Positions 24,710 to 33,919 of a DNA stretch of 64,000 bases are shown here, piece by piece. Location: contig MKSD01000001.1 in assembly GCA_001898075.1 (NCBI GenBank), positions 483,105-547,104 of the forward strand. The letters run 5' to 3'. The translations under genes and the position numbers were made by a program. This DNA is from Alphaproteobacteria bacterium 40-19. Lineage in GTDB: Bacteria; Pseudomonadota; Alphaproteobacteria; Holosporales; Holosporaceae. The notes beneath the pieces are model-generated. The model was not told the origin of the DNA, made no database searches, and was given only the letters and a program-made list of their open reading frames with translations. The first letter of the stretch is position 1, and each line of letters starts with the position of its first letter.

Positions 24710-25714
24710 ATGCTATCTTTCGTCTTATTCCTCATTTTTACACCGCTTTTTGCTCAGCCTAAAGAAGAGCAGTCCAAGATTACAGATACTACTCAGGAAT
24801 CTCATATTACAAGCAGCCCTGAAAAATCTACTATTTTAAAGCATCCTAAAAAAATCTCTCTTTTGTCTTCCTTATTATCTTCTTTATTTTCAGAAAAAGA
24901 GGATACCAAAGGCCCTATAAAAAAACATGACCCCCAATTAAAAAAAGGGTTTTCTGATTTCCAGGAAGAAAATATAAATTCCTATTTTCATGAAAATGAA
25001 TATTCAGTTCCACAGTACAGTTATAGTTCAGAAATTGTCATAGAAGAAGAAATCAGTCCTGCAGAGCGCAACCAATATCTGGCCAAAGAACCCGTGGGAT
25101 TTGAAAAGATACTGCAGGAAGAAATTCTAGAAAGATACAAAAACACCTTGGAATACCCTCAATACTATTCGATAACTTTTGAACCTGGAAAAGATCTCTA
25201 TGAGAATTTTGTACAAAAACGTCAGGAAAAAGGACTGCCTGATACCAACCTCAATTTTTTATCTCAGCTTATAAAGGAAGTTGTTTTTAAAGAAGACAAT
25301 GAATCTACAACAGAAGTTCGACATTCAGACATGTTCTTGGGTAAAGTCTTCACCAAAAAAATTTACGATGAAGAACAAGCCGTGATCCACAATTTTTCCC
25401 AAGGTATCATTCGCTTATTTTTACAAAAACTACCGATTAAAGTTCTTCCAGATCTTGTGCAGTTCCATCCTAACAAAGATTTATACACCACTTTTATGCA
25501 AGTTTGTCATCCACACGGGCATCCTGCAGAAGGCGCTATTTTAAGCCCCTTACCAGATTTTATAGAAGCAGTCAGTATTTCAGAAGAAAAAAATCAAAAC
25601 AATTCTCATCATCAAAATTATTTATTGTCTTTTGATCAATTAAAAGACCCTAGTACAATAGAATTAGGGGTGTTGCATAAATTTTTTAGTCTCCATCACT
25701 TATGGCTTGATTGA
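24710..25714 (+). CDS. Secreted protein with an internal duplication, unknown
   Basis: No known family. Residues 1-16 (MLSFVLFLIFTPLFAQ) form a signal peptide. A Ser/Lys-rich linker (about 17-90) and an acidic, Tyr-rich stretch follow. A roughly 65-residue unit seems to occur twice, at about 130-192 and 228-290, centred on FEPGKDLYENF and FHPNKDLYTTF and each followed by a Leu/Pro-rich helix ending in IKEVV or IEAVS. The protein lacks transmembrane helices past the signal. The next gene, also unknown, starts 51 nt downstream and may be co-transcribed. Secretion and repeat structure hint at a binding function, but nothing proves it. Confidence 0.65.
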   Translation: MLSFVLFLIFTPLFAQPKEEQSKITDTTQESHITSSPEKSTILKHPKKISLLSSLLSSLFSEKEDTKGPIKKHDPQLKKGFSDFQEENINSYFHENEYSVPQYSYSSEIVIEEEISPAERNQYLAKEPVGFEKILQEEILERYKNTLEYPQYYSITFEPGKDLYENFVQKRQEKGLPDTNLNFLSQLIKEVVFKEDNESTTEVRHSDMFLGKVFTKKIYDEEQAVIHNFSQGIIRLFLQKLPIKVLPDLVQFHPNKDLYTTFMQVCHPHGHPAEGAILSPLPDFIEAVSISEEKNQNNSHHQNYLLSFDQLKDPSTIELGVLHKFFSLHHLWLD

Positions 25715-25765
25715 TTAAAAAAAAATTTTTCTAACAAAAATTTATTTTTAAATGAAAATTATTAT

Positions 25766-26281
25766 ATGGATATCTTAAAAAAATACAATATTCCTAAAGA
25801 AATCCACTACTCTATAAAAAAATTAAATGATTTGTTAAATCACATTACAAAAACCAACCTTTATTGCGGCCTAGCTTCTGGTAACAAAAACATAGACCAC
25901 TTATGCATTGAAAAAGATGGCAAGTCTCTTTGCTTAGGTTACATCAGCGATCATGACGAAGAAGAAACATTCGATGGTTTGTTGGCCTGCCGAGTTCATA
26001 ACCATATGACACAACTTTCGGATAAGATTGTTTTTCAAAATTGGGGGAAACAAGCACAGGTTTATCAAAAATTCCAACAATACCGCAGCCTACAAAACAA
26101 TCCTTCTATTTCTTTTGCTGCTGCAGTAGACCAATTTTTATCTTCTTTAAAAGTGGAAGAGTTTTGTGAAGATAAAAGCTGTGTGGAGACGATTGAAAGA
26201 ATTTCTTTTCATAACGAAGACCTTCCTGAAAATCTAAGAACAATTACTTTAGGTTCTTTGATGGTCTATCCAAAAGAGTAA
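25766..26281 (+). CDS. Hypothetical protein (171 aa)
   Basis: I do not recognise it. It has no signal peptide and no membrane helix, so it is probably cytosolic. Notable features are a Cys pair spaced through the N-terminal half (YCGLASG, HLCIEKDG, LCLGY, LACRVHNH), an acidic HDEEETFDG loop, and a helical C-terminal part with CEDKSCVETIER. Six cysteines in 171 residues is high; a metal site is possible but speculative. It follows the secreted repeat protein at 24710 by 51 nt and precedes ndk. Confidence 0.55.
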   Translation: MDILKKYNIPKEIHYSIKKLNDLLNHITKTNLYCGLASGNKNIDHLCIEKDGKSLCLGYISDHDEEETFDGLLACRVHNHMTQLSDKIVFQNWGKQAQVYQKFQQYRSLQNNPSISFAAAVDQFLSSLKVEEFCEDKSCVETIERISFHNEDLPENLRTITLGSLMVYPKE

Positions 26282-26395
26282 CCGATCCCTAGATACATTT
26301 TTCTTGGCCTTGCAACTTCGCTTGCCAGGTCTGGCCCTTGATCTAAAAGCATTTTTTTGCCATCATCAGGGGGAAGCTTTTTAAAAAAATTGACT

Positions 26396-26824
26396 GTGAG
26401 TATTCGCGAAAAAACTTTTTCTTTGATCAAACCAGATGCCGTTTCCAAGCAACTTTCTGGAGCTATTAATAACCGGATAGAAACTCATGGGCTTCAAATC
26501 ATAGCCCAGAAAATGTTGTGGCTGGATCAGTACTGTGCCCGTATGTTTTATGCAGTCCATAAAGACCGTCCTTTCTTTGGTGAGCTGTGTGACTTTCTGT
26601 GCAGTGGTCCTGTCATTGCTCAAGTGCTAAGAGGAGAAAACGCCGTTCAAAAGTATCGCAATTTGATGGGCGCTACAAAGCCAGAGGAATGGGCAGATGG
26701 TACTTTAAGAAAAGAGTTTGGAGAAGATCTTTGTAAAAACGCCGTTCATGGATCGGATAGTTCCGAAAACGCTGCTCTTGAAATCTCTTTATTTTTCAGT
26801 GGATTTGAAGTTTTTGATTGCTAA
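26396..26824 (+). CDS. ndk: Nucleoside diphosphate kinase
   Basis: This transfers gamma-phosphate between nucleoside tri- and diphosphates through a phosphohistidine. KTFSLIKPDAV opens the fold, and NAVHGSDSSENA holds the catalytic His. Length from GTG 26396 is 142 aa, normal for the family. The frame is open further upstream, but the family N-terminus fits MSIREKTFSLIKPDA, so GTG is chosen; TTG 26390 is possible. pgsA begins 11 nt downstream with its own ribosome site. Confidence 0.94.
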   Translation: MSIREKTFSLIKPDAVSKQLSGAINNRIETHGLQIIAQKMLWLDQYCARMFYAVHKDRPFFGELCDFLCSGPVIAQVLRGENAVQKYRNLMGATKPEEWADGTLRKEFGEDLCKNAVHGSDSSENAALEISLFFSGFEVFDC

Positions 26825-26835
26825 GGAGGCACCTG

Positions 26836-27414
26836 ATGCCTTTATCATCTAAAAAAAATCTGTCTTATTTTTTTAAGCAGCTACCTAATGGACTGTCTTT
26901 ACTGCGCTTACTGTGTGGCCCGATAGTCTTTTTGACTCTGCTTAAAAAACACTATCTAACCTCCACTTTTTTATTCTGTGCAGGCATTCTGACAGATTTT
27001 ATAGATGGTCACATTGCCCGTTACTTTAGGATTACCTCTAAAATGGGCAGTATTTTAGATCCGTTAGCCGATAAGGTATTTGTTTCATTAACGGCCTATG
27101 GTTTGTTTTTATTAGATGCCATTCCCTTATGGTTTTTTTTAGCTTTGATTGCTCGGGACGTCGTCGTTCTATTAGGCGCAGCGATCAGTTTTTTGCGACC
27201 GGAACAACACCCGCAGCCTCTTCCCCACGCCTGGGGAAAGTTTTCCTTGGCCTGTCAAGCCCTTTCCTTATTCTTAGGTTTCATAAATCTATTTTACCAC
27301 TCAATCAGTCCTTCTTTAATGTACAGTGTTTTTGTAGCGACCTTGGTAACCATGATTTTTTCTTTAAGTATCTATACGGCCCGATTTGTGAGGTATGGAT
27401 TTTATGAAAAATAA
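26836..27414 (+). CDS. pgsA: CDP-alcohol phosphatidyltransferase (PgsA-like)
   Basis: This membrane enzyme swaps CMP from a CDP-lipid for an alcohol, most likely glycerol-3-phosphate in phosphatidylglycerol synthesis. The family signature is complete: TDFIDGHIAR then GSILDPLADK (DxxDGxxAR-GxxxDxxxD). About five hydrophobic segments are visible in 192 residues. ATG 26836 has a perfect AAGGAGG site 6 nt upstream; the TTG at 26818 inside ndk is not needed. The next gene overlaps its end. The pairing of a CDP-alcohol transferase with an AI-2E-type permease is common in alphaproteobacteria. Alternative substrate: another CDP-alcohol, since the motif alone does not fix it. Confidence 0.87.
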   Translation: MPLSSKKNLSYFFKQLPNGLSLLRLLCGPIVFLTLLKKHYLTSTFLFCAGILTDFIDGHIARYFRITSKMGSILDPLADKVFVSLTAYGLFLLDAIPLWFFLALIARDVVVLLGAAISFLRPEQHPQPLPHAWGKFSLACQALSLFLGFINLFYHSISPSLMYSVFVATLVTMIFSLSIYTARFVRYGFYEK

Positions 27415-28453
27415 GGTCAGTCTTTTACTATTTATAGGGGGATTAGTAGGTGGATTCTTTTTTTTCTTCAGCCTTTTAGATGCCCTTGCTCCTTTTATCA
27501 GTGGTTTTATATTAGCGTACCTTTTTCGGCCTCTGGTGGAAAAATTGCATAAAATAAGTATTCCAGCAACAATTTCATCCGCTTTTCTGACAGTTCTGAT
27601 GTATTGCGCTTTAATCACTCTTTTTATTCTTTTATTGCCTTACTGCAAAGACTTTATTGTCTCTTCTACCAGTAGATTGTTATTCCATAAAAAAGAACTG
27701 ATTGCATTAGTCGAACCTTGGGTTAAAAAGTTTCCTTTGGCCGAAAAAAATTGGCCCGATCTTTTGAACTCTTTTGATTTTGTGTTAGACAACAGCCTTT
27801 CTTGGTTAAAAGATTGGGCTTTAAGTGCTGTATATAATTCTTGGTGGATAGCCAAACACATCATCACACTCTTTCTTGCCCCATTCATCGCCTTTTATAT
27901 GATGAAAGACTGGAAAAAAATGATCCTGAATATCTGCGTCTTGGTACCTTATCGTTTTCGCACTTTATTTTATGAAGTTTTTTCCCAAATTGATACCACT
28001 CTTTCAGCTTATGTTCGGGGTCAGGCCAGCGTTTCAACCATGTTAGCTTTCTACTATGGAATCACTTTGTGGGCCCTAGGACTACACTCTGGCGCTCTGG
28101 TAGGCATGTTAACAGGCTTGTTCACATTTGTTCCCTACTTGGGAATCCTTTCAGGATTTCTGACCTCTGTTATCTTAGCGTGCCTTCAGAACCCAAAACC
28201 ATCTTTCCCACTTTTAATCTCTATCTTTGGGGCAGGTCATCTGTTAGAAGGAATGTTCTTAACACCAGGTCTGATTGGACGAAAAATCGGCTTACATCCT
28301 GCCTTAATCCTTTTATCTGTGTTTATTGCAGGCAGTATAGGCGGAATAAAAGGAGTCTTCCTATCTTGCCCCCTAACAGCTATCGCCGTTGCGTGTTTTA
28401 GATGGGGAAGAAAGTACTACATTAACAGTCCCTTTTTTCTAGAAAAATCTTAA
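27404..28453 (+). CDS. AI-2E/PerM-family permease
   Basis: This polytopic inner-membrane protein belongs to the AI-2E transporter family (PerM, YdiK, TqsA). Members export small solutes, or act as Na+/H+ antiporters in some species; the substrate here is unknown. About seven to eight hydrophobic segments are visible. The long extracytoplasmic stretch near residues 85-150 and the VRGQASVSTMLAFYYGITLWALG to GLFTFVPYLG region are typical. The start overlaps pgsA (ATGAAAAATAA), with GAGG 10 nt ahead of ATG 27404; ATG 27395 is the alternative. ruvB begins 2 nt after its stop, so ndk-pgsA-permease-ruvB look like one transcript. Confidence 0.87.
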   Translation: MKNKVSLLLFIGGLVGGFFFFFSLLDALAPFISGFILAYLFRPLVEKLHKISIPATISSAFLTVLMYCALITLFILLLPYCKDFIVSSTSRLLFHKKELIALVEPWVKKFPLAEKNWPDLLNSFDFVLDNSLSWLKDWALSAVYNSWWIAKHIITLFLAPFIAFYMMKDWKKMILNICVLVPYRFRTLFYEVFSQIDTTLSAYVRGQASVSTMLAFYYGITLWALGLHSGALVGMLTGLFTFVPYLGILSGFLTSVILACLQNPKPSFPLLISIFGAGHLLEGMFLTPGLIGRKIGLHPALILLSVFIAGSIGGIKGVFLSCPLTAIAVACFRWGRKYYINSPFFLEKS

Positions 28454-28455
28454 GA

Positions 28456-29430
28456 ATGTCTGTTTTATCTGCAGAAAAAACGCTTCAAGATTGGAACTTA
28501 AGACCTTCTTCATTTCAAGGCTTTATTGGACAAGAGCAAGAAATTAAAAATCTTAAAATATTCATCACTGCGGCAAAAAAACGTCAAGACCCTTTGGACC
28601 ACGTTCTGTTACATGGCCCTCCGGGGCTTGGAAAAACCACTCTTGCCCATTTGATTGCGATTGAATTAGAAAGTACTTTTAAGGCGACCAGTGCCCCCAT
28701 CTTAACGAAAACCGGCGATTTGGCTGCTCTTTTAACAGGACTGTCCCCCCGAGATGTGTTGTTCATTGACGAAATTCATAGACTACCTGTGACTATTGAA
28801 GAAATGTTGTATGCGGCCATGGAAGATCGAAAAATTGACATTATGCTGGGGCAAGGACCTCATGCCAAGTCTATGCAGCTTCCCTTACCACCTTTCACCC
28901 TAATCGGGGCCACCACCCGTTGTGGCATGCTTTCAGGCCCTTTAAGGGATCGTTTTGGCATTCTTCTGCCCTTATCCTACTATCATTCCCAAGAACTGGC
29001 CCTTATCCTTTTAAGAGCATGCGAAAAGTTGGCCTTAGACATTGAACAAGAAGCCCTTTTAGAAATTGCTACGCGCTCCCGCGGCACGCCCCGCATCGCT
29101 CTTCGCTTGCTAAAGCGCGTCCGAGACTTTGCAGACGTGTCTCATTCTTTTCCTATTACTAAAAATTTGGCCCAGTACACTTTAGGTGAAATGGGAATTA
29201 GTCAAGAAGGTTTAGACCCTTTAGACCAACGTTATCTTCATGTTCTGCAAAATGTTCTAAATAGAGGCCCTGCAGGCATTGATACTCTATCTTCTTTATT
29301 AAATGAAACAAAAGAAACCTTAGAAGATGTCGTAGAACCGTACTTATTACAGCAAGGTTTTATTCAAAAAACGCCCAGGGGACGCATTGTAGTCCGAGAT
29401 TTTCAGTTACAAAATAACAAAACCCTCTGA
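28456..29430 (+). CDS. ruvB: Holliday junction branch-migration helicase RuvB
   Basis: The hexameric AAA+ motor drives branch migration with RuvA at recombination junctions. Walker A GPPGLGKTTLA (about residue 54), Walker B FIDEIHR, sensor GATTRCG, and the arginine-finger region GPLRDRFG are all present. The winged-helix C-terminus contains RTPRGR-like QKTPRGRIV. Length, 324 aa, is slightly short of E. coli (336 aa). ruvC and ruvA, which usually precede it, are not here. Confidence 0.96.
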   Translation: MSVLSAEKTLQDWNLRPSSFQGFIGQEQEIKNLKIFITAAKKRQDPLDHVLLHGPPGLGKTTLAHLIAIELESTFKATSAPILTKTGDLAALLTGLSPRDVLFIDEIHRLPVTIEEMLYAAMEDRKIDIMLGQGPHAKSMQLPLPPFTLIGATTRCGMLSGPLRDRFGILLPLSYYHSQELALILLRACEKLALDIEQEALLEIATRSRGTPRIALRLLKRVRDFADVSHSFPITKNLAQYTLGEMGISQEGLDPLDQRYLHVLQNVLNRGPAGIDTLSSLLNETKETLEDVVEPYLLQQGFIQKTPRGRIVVRDFQLQNNKTL

Positions 29431-29502
29431 TACAAAAGTTTAGATTTTTTTGTAAAATATTTGTCATCTCATCAAAAAATACGCTTTCTGTTCTTCAAAA
29501 AC

Positions 29503-30610
29503 TTAATTTTCTTTTTTAATCTCTATTGATTTAAAATTCAAGTTTTCCTCAGAGTCTAAACTTTCTTGATCAGACTTAAGACAATAATCTAGTTTCTTTT
29601 TTTGGTAGTTTAAAATGCTTTGCTCAACCTCATCTGTTTCACCTAGAGACATTCTTTCGCGTACTTCTTCTTGCAAACTCTCAGAAAAACAAGTCAAAAT
29701 AATGTAATCTGGTTGCCATTCATCGCAATAACCTCATTCTTTACATTTTGAACGAGCCTCGTTACTGATAAAAATCTATCTACGAGATAAAGTCTTGCGC
29801 AATAATTGCTTAAAAACTTCAATCTGATCTTGTACAGAGCTCTTGTAAAGACACCTCAACCACGGGTCTTGTCGCATTTTATCTTCAATTATTTTACGAG
29901 TAAACAAGTCATGTTGTTCCCCCAAACAATCCTTTGGACAAATTTCTTCAGTACGCTCTAAATAATTTTAATTTTTGATAAAAGGTTCGTAAAAAATTTA
30001 ACTTGTTATGATACATCTCGTTAATGGAAGCTTCCGTATTAGAATAAAATTTTCGCACGTTATTTATTAATCTAAACGGATAAAATTCCTTTATCACTCC
30101 CATCATGATCGTTAAAGGACTCGTCCTCGCAACAATGAACTCGAAAGAAAATTCTGATTTCTGGTGAACATCAGACGAGACCTGAAAATGCTCCAAGAGG
30201 CTTACAGGACTTATATTCTTTTCATTAAACTTTATTCCTACTCTCACAGTGTATTTAAGAAGCACTTTTTCTTCATGAAGTCTTTCATGAACTAAACATC
30301 CTATTTTAAATATAAATCCAAAAAACAACGTACAAAAATATCTCCATAAATATACTCCGGATCAGAATCCTCTAATGCATCCTTTTGGATAGATTCATTG
30401 CAAAAATCCTGCATCTCTTGAAATAAGTGATGAATATTTTATTTTTTAGTATTATTCAATTTATCTTGTACTTTTTCATTAAAACGACGTTTTTCAGGCT
30501 CTTTTTGATCGCCTTTTTTCATTTCTTTTGACTTTACATAGTGCCCATCTAGGCCAGCGCTTACTAGCTTAATAAAAGCGGCAAAAAGAAATAGTGAAAT
30601 ATCTAAAATA
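29503..30610 (-). pseudogene. Decayed secreted protein gene
   Basis: Read on the minus strand, the DNA between 30610 and 29503 makes protein-like sense but across frames. It opens with ISLFLFAAFIKLVSA, which looks like a signal peptide whose ATG is now ATA, then GLDGHYVKSKEMKKGDQ, a TAA, and FQEMQDFCNESIQKDALED. A frame change leads into the 126-codon ORF 29948-30328. Another change near 29970 leads to RTEEICPKDCLGEQHDL, TAG, TGA and finally the 64-codon ORF 29503-29697 in the same frame. Altogether about 360 codons with at least two frameshifts and three stops. No family is recognised. The residual composition, Lys/Glu-rich, resembles the other secreted proteins of this window. Confidence 0.7.
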
Positions 30611-30752
30611 TTTATTTATATAATTTTATAATAAATAAATTATTATAAATAAAAAAGCTTCCACCCAGTTTCACTGTCATTAGGCCTGATAAATTCTTGC
30701 TATTCGGCAAAATTTTTGTCAATCTGAAATCAAAGTTTAAAAGCATTTATAT

Positions 30753-32900
30753 ATGTTGTCTCCTTTTAACGGCAATTTTTTAGAGTGGTTGCAATGGTTT
30801 CCAAAAGCTGATTCTCTTATTCATTGGCTGTGTTGTGCACCGCTTTCATCCCTATTTCTAGCTTGGGCAGCCGTGCTCTTGGGCCTTTTATACAGCTTTA
30901 GGATGGGGCGAAAAATTTTAAAGCTCAGTCCAGGAGATGAACGAATGGGGCAGATTGCAGGCGCTATCCAAGAAGGCTCTAGGGCTTACCTACGCTGTCA
31001 ATCCAAAAATATCCTAATAATCGGAGTCTTAACCTGTGGGATTATTAGTGCCTTTTTAGGTTGGAAAACTGCCCTTAGCTTTGCCTGGGGAGCCATTTTA
31101 TCAGGATTTTCAGGCTATGCCGGCATGTACGTCAGCGTCCGGGCCAATGTTCGCACTGCACAAGCAGCCAAAGAAGGTATCTTTAAAAGCTTTAAAGTAG
31201 CATTTCAGTCTGGGGCTATCACGGGCTTTTTAGTGATGTCTTTGGGACTGCTAGGCGTTTTAGGGTTGTGTTGGATTTTCAGTCCTGAAGGAACAACCCA
31301 AAGCACAGCTCTGAACCACGCTTTAATTGCCTTTGGGTTCGGTGCTTCCTTGATCTCTGTCTTTGCCCGTTTAGGGGGAGGCATCTTCACCAACGGAGCA
31401 GATGTTGGGGCGGATCTTGTCGGTAAAGTAGAACAAAATATTCCTGAAGATGACCCTCGTAACCCTGCTGTCATTGCAGATAATGTGGGGGATAATGTGG
31501 GGGATTGCGCAGGAATGAGCGGTGATTTATTCCAAACTTACGTGGTCACTGTTATCAGCACTTTTTTCATCGCTCTGTCAACTTTCCCCACCATGGATTG
31601 GTTAACGCGGTATCCCTTGCTGATCCAAGGAGTTTGTCTGATTTCTTGTTTATCGGCCACTGTCTTTGTGCGTCTGGGCAAAACACAAAATGTGATGAAC
31701 GCCTTGTATAAAGGACTAGCCGGATCCATCATCCTTTCTTTTACCGGAATTACAGCTTTAACTTACTGGATGTGTGGCTTAACCAAAGAAATTAGCGCAG
31801 CCACGTCTTTTCAAGGGATGCATTTTGTCATTGCCAGCGCCATCGGGTTGGTGGTGACCGGCGCTTTGGTCTGGGTCACCGAGTTCTACACCGCCAAAGA
31901 GTATCGTCCCGTCCAAAGCTTGGCCAGCGCTTCCGTCACTGGGGCCGCCACAAACATGATTCAAGGTCTGGCTATTTCCATGGAAGCCTGTTTTTTGCCC
32001 GTGGTCATCATCAGCGTTGGCATTATTGGTGCGTACGTTAGTGCTGGATTTTTTGGCATTGGTTTAGCCGCTTCTTCTATGCTAGGGCTGACCGCCATGA
32101 TCATGTCCTTGGATGCCTACGGCCCCATCACGGACAACGCGGGGGGGATTGCAGAAATGTCTGGTATGAACGAAGAAGTTCGTCAAGTAACCGACAAATT
32201 AGATTCAGTAGGCAATACTACCAAAGCCGTAACCAAGGGGTATGCAATTGGTTCGGGCGTACTGGCTACTTTTTTATTATTCATGACTTATTCCGATACC
32301 ATCAGAAAAATGGTCGATTTTGAAATTGTCTTTTCTTTAGAAAGCCCTTTTGTGGTCGTTGGTTTACTTTTGGGATCAGCAGTCTGTTATTTGTTTGCTT
32401 CTATGGGTATGAAAGCTGTAGGCCGGGCTGGGGCCGCGGTAGTCTTGGAAGTCCGTCGTCAATTCCAAGAAGACCCAGGTATTTTGCAAGGAACATCTAA
32501 ACCGGATTATGGTCGCACAGTGGAAATGCTGACTGTGGCTTCTTTGAAAGAAATGATTATTCCGTCTTTGTTATCCGTTTTGGGACCTTTAGGCCTGTAC
32601 GCTCTGGTTTTAACAGTCTTTGATCGTTATAAAGCATTGATTACACTGGGTGGTTTCCTGATGGGACTGATTGTCACCGGAGTCTTTTTGGCCCTGTCCA
32701 TGACCTCTGGGGGTGGCGCCTTTGATAATGCCAAAAAATACATTGAAGATGGTCATCACGGTGGAAAAGGATCCTTGGCTCATGCAGCCGCCGTTATCGG
32801 AGACACAGTAGGAGACCCCTATAAGGATACCGCAGGACCTGCCATTAATGCTTTGGTTAAAACCGCAACTTTAACCGTTCTGATGTTATTGTGCGTTTGA
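30753..32900 (+). CDS. hppA: Membrane proton-pumping pyrophosphatase, K+-independent type
   Basis: This integral membrane enzyme hydrolyses pyrophosphate and pumps protons outward. The substrate site GGGIFTNGADVGADLVGKVEQ (two parts), the DNVGDNVGDCAGMSGDLF stretch, and the C-terminal VIGDTVGDPYKDTAGPA match the family. The subclass marker reads GNTTKAVTKGYAIG: a Lys, not an Ala, at the position which separates K+-independent from K+-dependent pumps, so it should be the K+-independent H+ type known from Rhodospirillum and plants. Sixteen or so hydrophobic segments in 715 residues are normal. A bidirectional terminator follows at 32924. Start ATG 30753 has no strong ribosome site. Confidence 0.95.
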   Translation: MLSPFNGNFLEWLQWFPKADSLIHWLCCAPLSSLFLAWAAVLLGLLYSFRMGRKILKLSPGDERMGQIAGAIQEGSRAYLRCQSKNILIIGVLTCGIISAFLGWKTALSFAWGAILSGFSGYAGMYVSVRANVRTAQAAKEGIFKSFKVAFQSGAITGFLVMSLGLLGVLGLCWIFSPEGTTQSTALNHALIAFGFGASLISVFARLGGGIFTNGADVGADLVGKVEQNIPEDDPRNPAVIADNVGDNVGDCAGMSGDLFQTYVVTVISTFFIALSTFPTMDWLTRYPLLIQGVCLISCLSATVFVRLGKTQNVMNALYKGLAGSIILSFTGITALTYWMCGLTKEISAATSFQGMHFVIASAIGLVVTGALVWVTEFYTAKEYRPVQSLASASVTGAATNMIQGLAISMEACFLPVVIISVGIIGAYVSAGFFGIGLAASSMLGLTAMIMSLDAYGPITDNAGGIAEMSGMNEEVRQVTDKLDSVGNTTKAVTKGYAIGSGVLATFLLFMTYSDTIRKMVDFEIVFSLESPFVVVGLLLGSAVCYLFASMGMKAVGRAGAAVVLEVRRQFQEDPGILQGTSKPDYGRTVEMLTVASLKEMIIPSLLSVLGPLGLYALVLTVFDRYKALITLGGFLMGLIVTGVFLALSMTSGGGAFDNAKKYIEDGHHGGKGSLAHAAAVIGDTVGDPYKDTAGPAINALVKTATLTVLMLLCV

Positions 32901-32923
32901 AACTTTCAGTTAACACTTAAAAC

Positions 32924-32953
32924 AAAAAAGCTCTTCTAAGAAGAGCTTTTTTT
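32924..32953. terminator. Bidirectional terminator between hppA and the convergent gene
   Basis: AAAAAAGCTCTTC, loop TAA, GAAGAGCTTTTTTT: a perfect 7-bp GC-containing stem extended by A/T runs on both sides, so it works on either strand. Confidence 0.92.
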
Positions 32954-32970
32954 ATTTTTAGAAGATAAGC

Positions 32971-33636
32971 TTAACGTCCTTTTTTAAATTTTTGAATCTT
33001 TTTTTTCTTATCTATAAACGTAGACTTTTCTTGTATATCCAACTTTAGCGCTTGCATTTCTTGCGAAAGCTTTTCTAAATCATCCCCTGGAATGCCTATT
33101 TTAATTAAATCATTACGCAAAGCTTTTTCCGCTTTATTCAAAGGCATGCTATTTTTTTCAATATCTATTTCACAAATAACAATGTTAGAAAGGCTTGCAG
33201 CAATTAAACTTTTAATCAATTCCTGCTCATATTCCTGACCCAAGTTTGAATCGATCTCCCAAAATTCAGAAACGGCTTTACGCAAGCCTTCTATCGATCC
33301 ATAAGAACCCCATGAAATCTTCCCATCCGCCGCTAATTTGTCTATAGTATATTTAGAATAAACGTAGTTAACAATATCATTAGGGATAGCACTCATCACA
33401 TCATTATCAAAAATAAACTCTTTAAATTCTCCTGAATAAAAAAGAACTCCTGAATGTTTTTTAGAATCAGAAAAAGCTTGAACCGCCCAGTTTTCTGTAT
33501 ATTTCTTGAATAATGCAATCTCTTGCTCTGAAAGACCAGAAATTTTTGGAATATTTGGAAGGAATTCATTGCGCATTTTATTTAATAGATCCTCAGGGCT
33601 TTCTGATAAAACACGCCAAATTTTAGGTTTATTCAT
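32971..33636 (-). CDS. Hypothetical protein, body of an interrupted secreted gene
   Basis: A 221-codon ORF from ATG 33636. No family is recognised. It is mostly helical, Lys/Glu-rich, with no membrane helix, and ends in a strongly basic tail (KKKKIQKFKKGR). Directly upstream and in the same frame lies a signal-peptide ORF (33640-33768) separated by a single TAG and one Gly codon. The likely ancestral protein was about 265 aa and exported. As it stands, the body either starts at ATG 33636 and stays in the cytosol, or is untranslated. The bidirectional terminator at 32924-32953 ends the transcript. Confidence 0.6.
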   Translation of the reverse strand: MNKPKIWRVLSESPEDLLNKMRNEFLPNIPKISGLSEQEIALFKKYTENWAVQAFSDSKKHSGVLFYSGEFKEFIFDNDVMSAIPNDIVNYVYSKYTIDKLAADGKISWGSYGSIEGLRKAVSEFWEIDSNLGQEYEQELIKSLIAASLSNIVICEIDIEKNSMPLNKAEKALRNDLIKIGIPGDDLEKLSQEMQALKLDIQEKSTFIDKKKKIQKFKKGR

Positions 33637-33639
33637 CCC

Positions 33640-33768
33640 CTAACTTAAGTCATTCAGTGTTATTAAAGTGACCTGTTCTTTCTGATCTAATTTTTTTATA
33701 GATAAAACAGCTGCAGACTGTAGGGCTAATACACCCGCCGCCAACCATTTTATATTTTTTATCATCAT
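33640..33768 (-). pseudogene. Signal-peptide ORF cut off from its body by an in-frame TAG
   Basis: ATG 33768 (or 33765) reads MMIKNIKWLAAGVLALQSAA, a textbook signal peptide, then VLSIKKLDQKEQVTLITLNDLS and TAG at 33642-33640. The next codons, GGG ATG AAT, continue in frame into the 221-aa ORF. One base change would restore a single exported protein. Confidence 0.65.
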
Positions 33769-33919
33769 TTTTATTTAAATCAAGAAATATAATAAAAGCA
33801 AAACATTTTTTATTAAAAAAAATATGAATATCATCAATCAATCTGCTGATTTTATAATATGATGAAAATATTTAAAGATAATTTAGCTGGTATGAAAATT
33901 GATTAGATCTAAAAATAGT

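Noticed and set aside
29700..29870. UGA read as Trp in this genome
   Set aside because: Two broken frames would look better with UGA as Trp, but tRNA-Trp has anticodon CCA, TAG stops occur in the same remnant, and healthy genes such as serS, ruvB and hppA end in TGA.
30625..30649. Terminator hairpin TTTATAATAA / TTATTATAAA upstream of hppA
   Set aside because: A perfect 10-bp inverted repeat, but made only of A and T in an AT-rich gap, so chance or weak structure is likely.
33650..33841. 63-codon minus-strand ORF
   Set aside because: It is another frame of the signal-peptide remnant at 33640-33768, which is much more protein-like.
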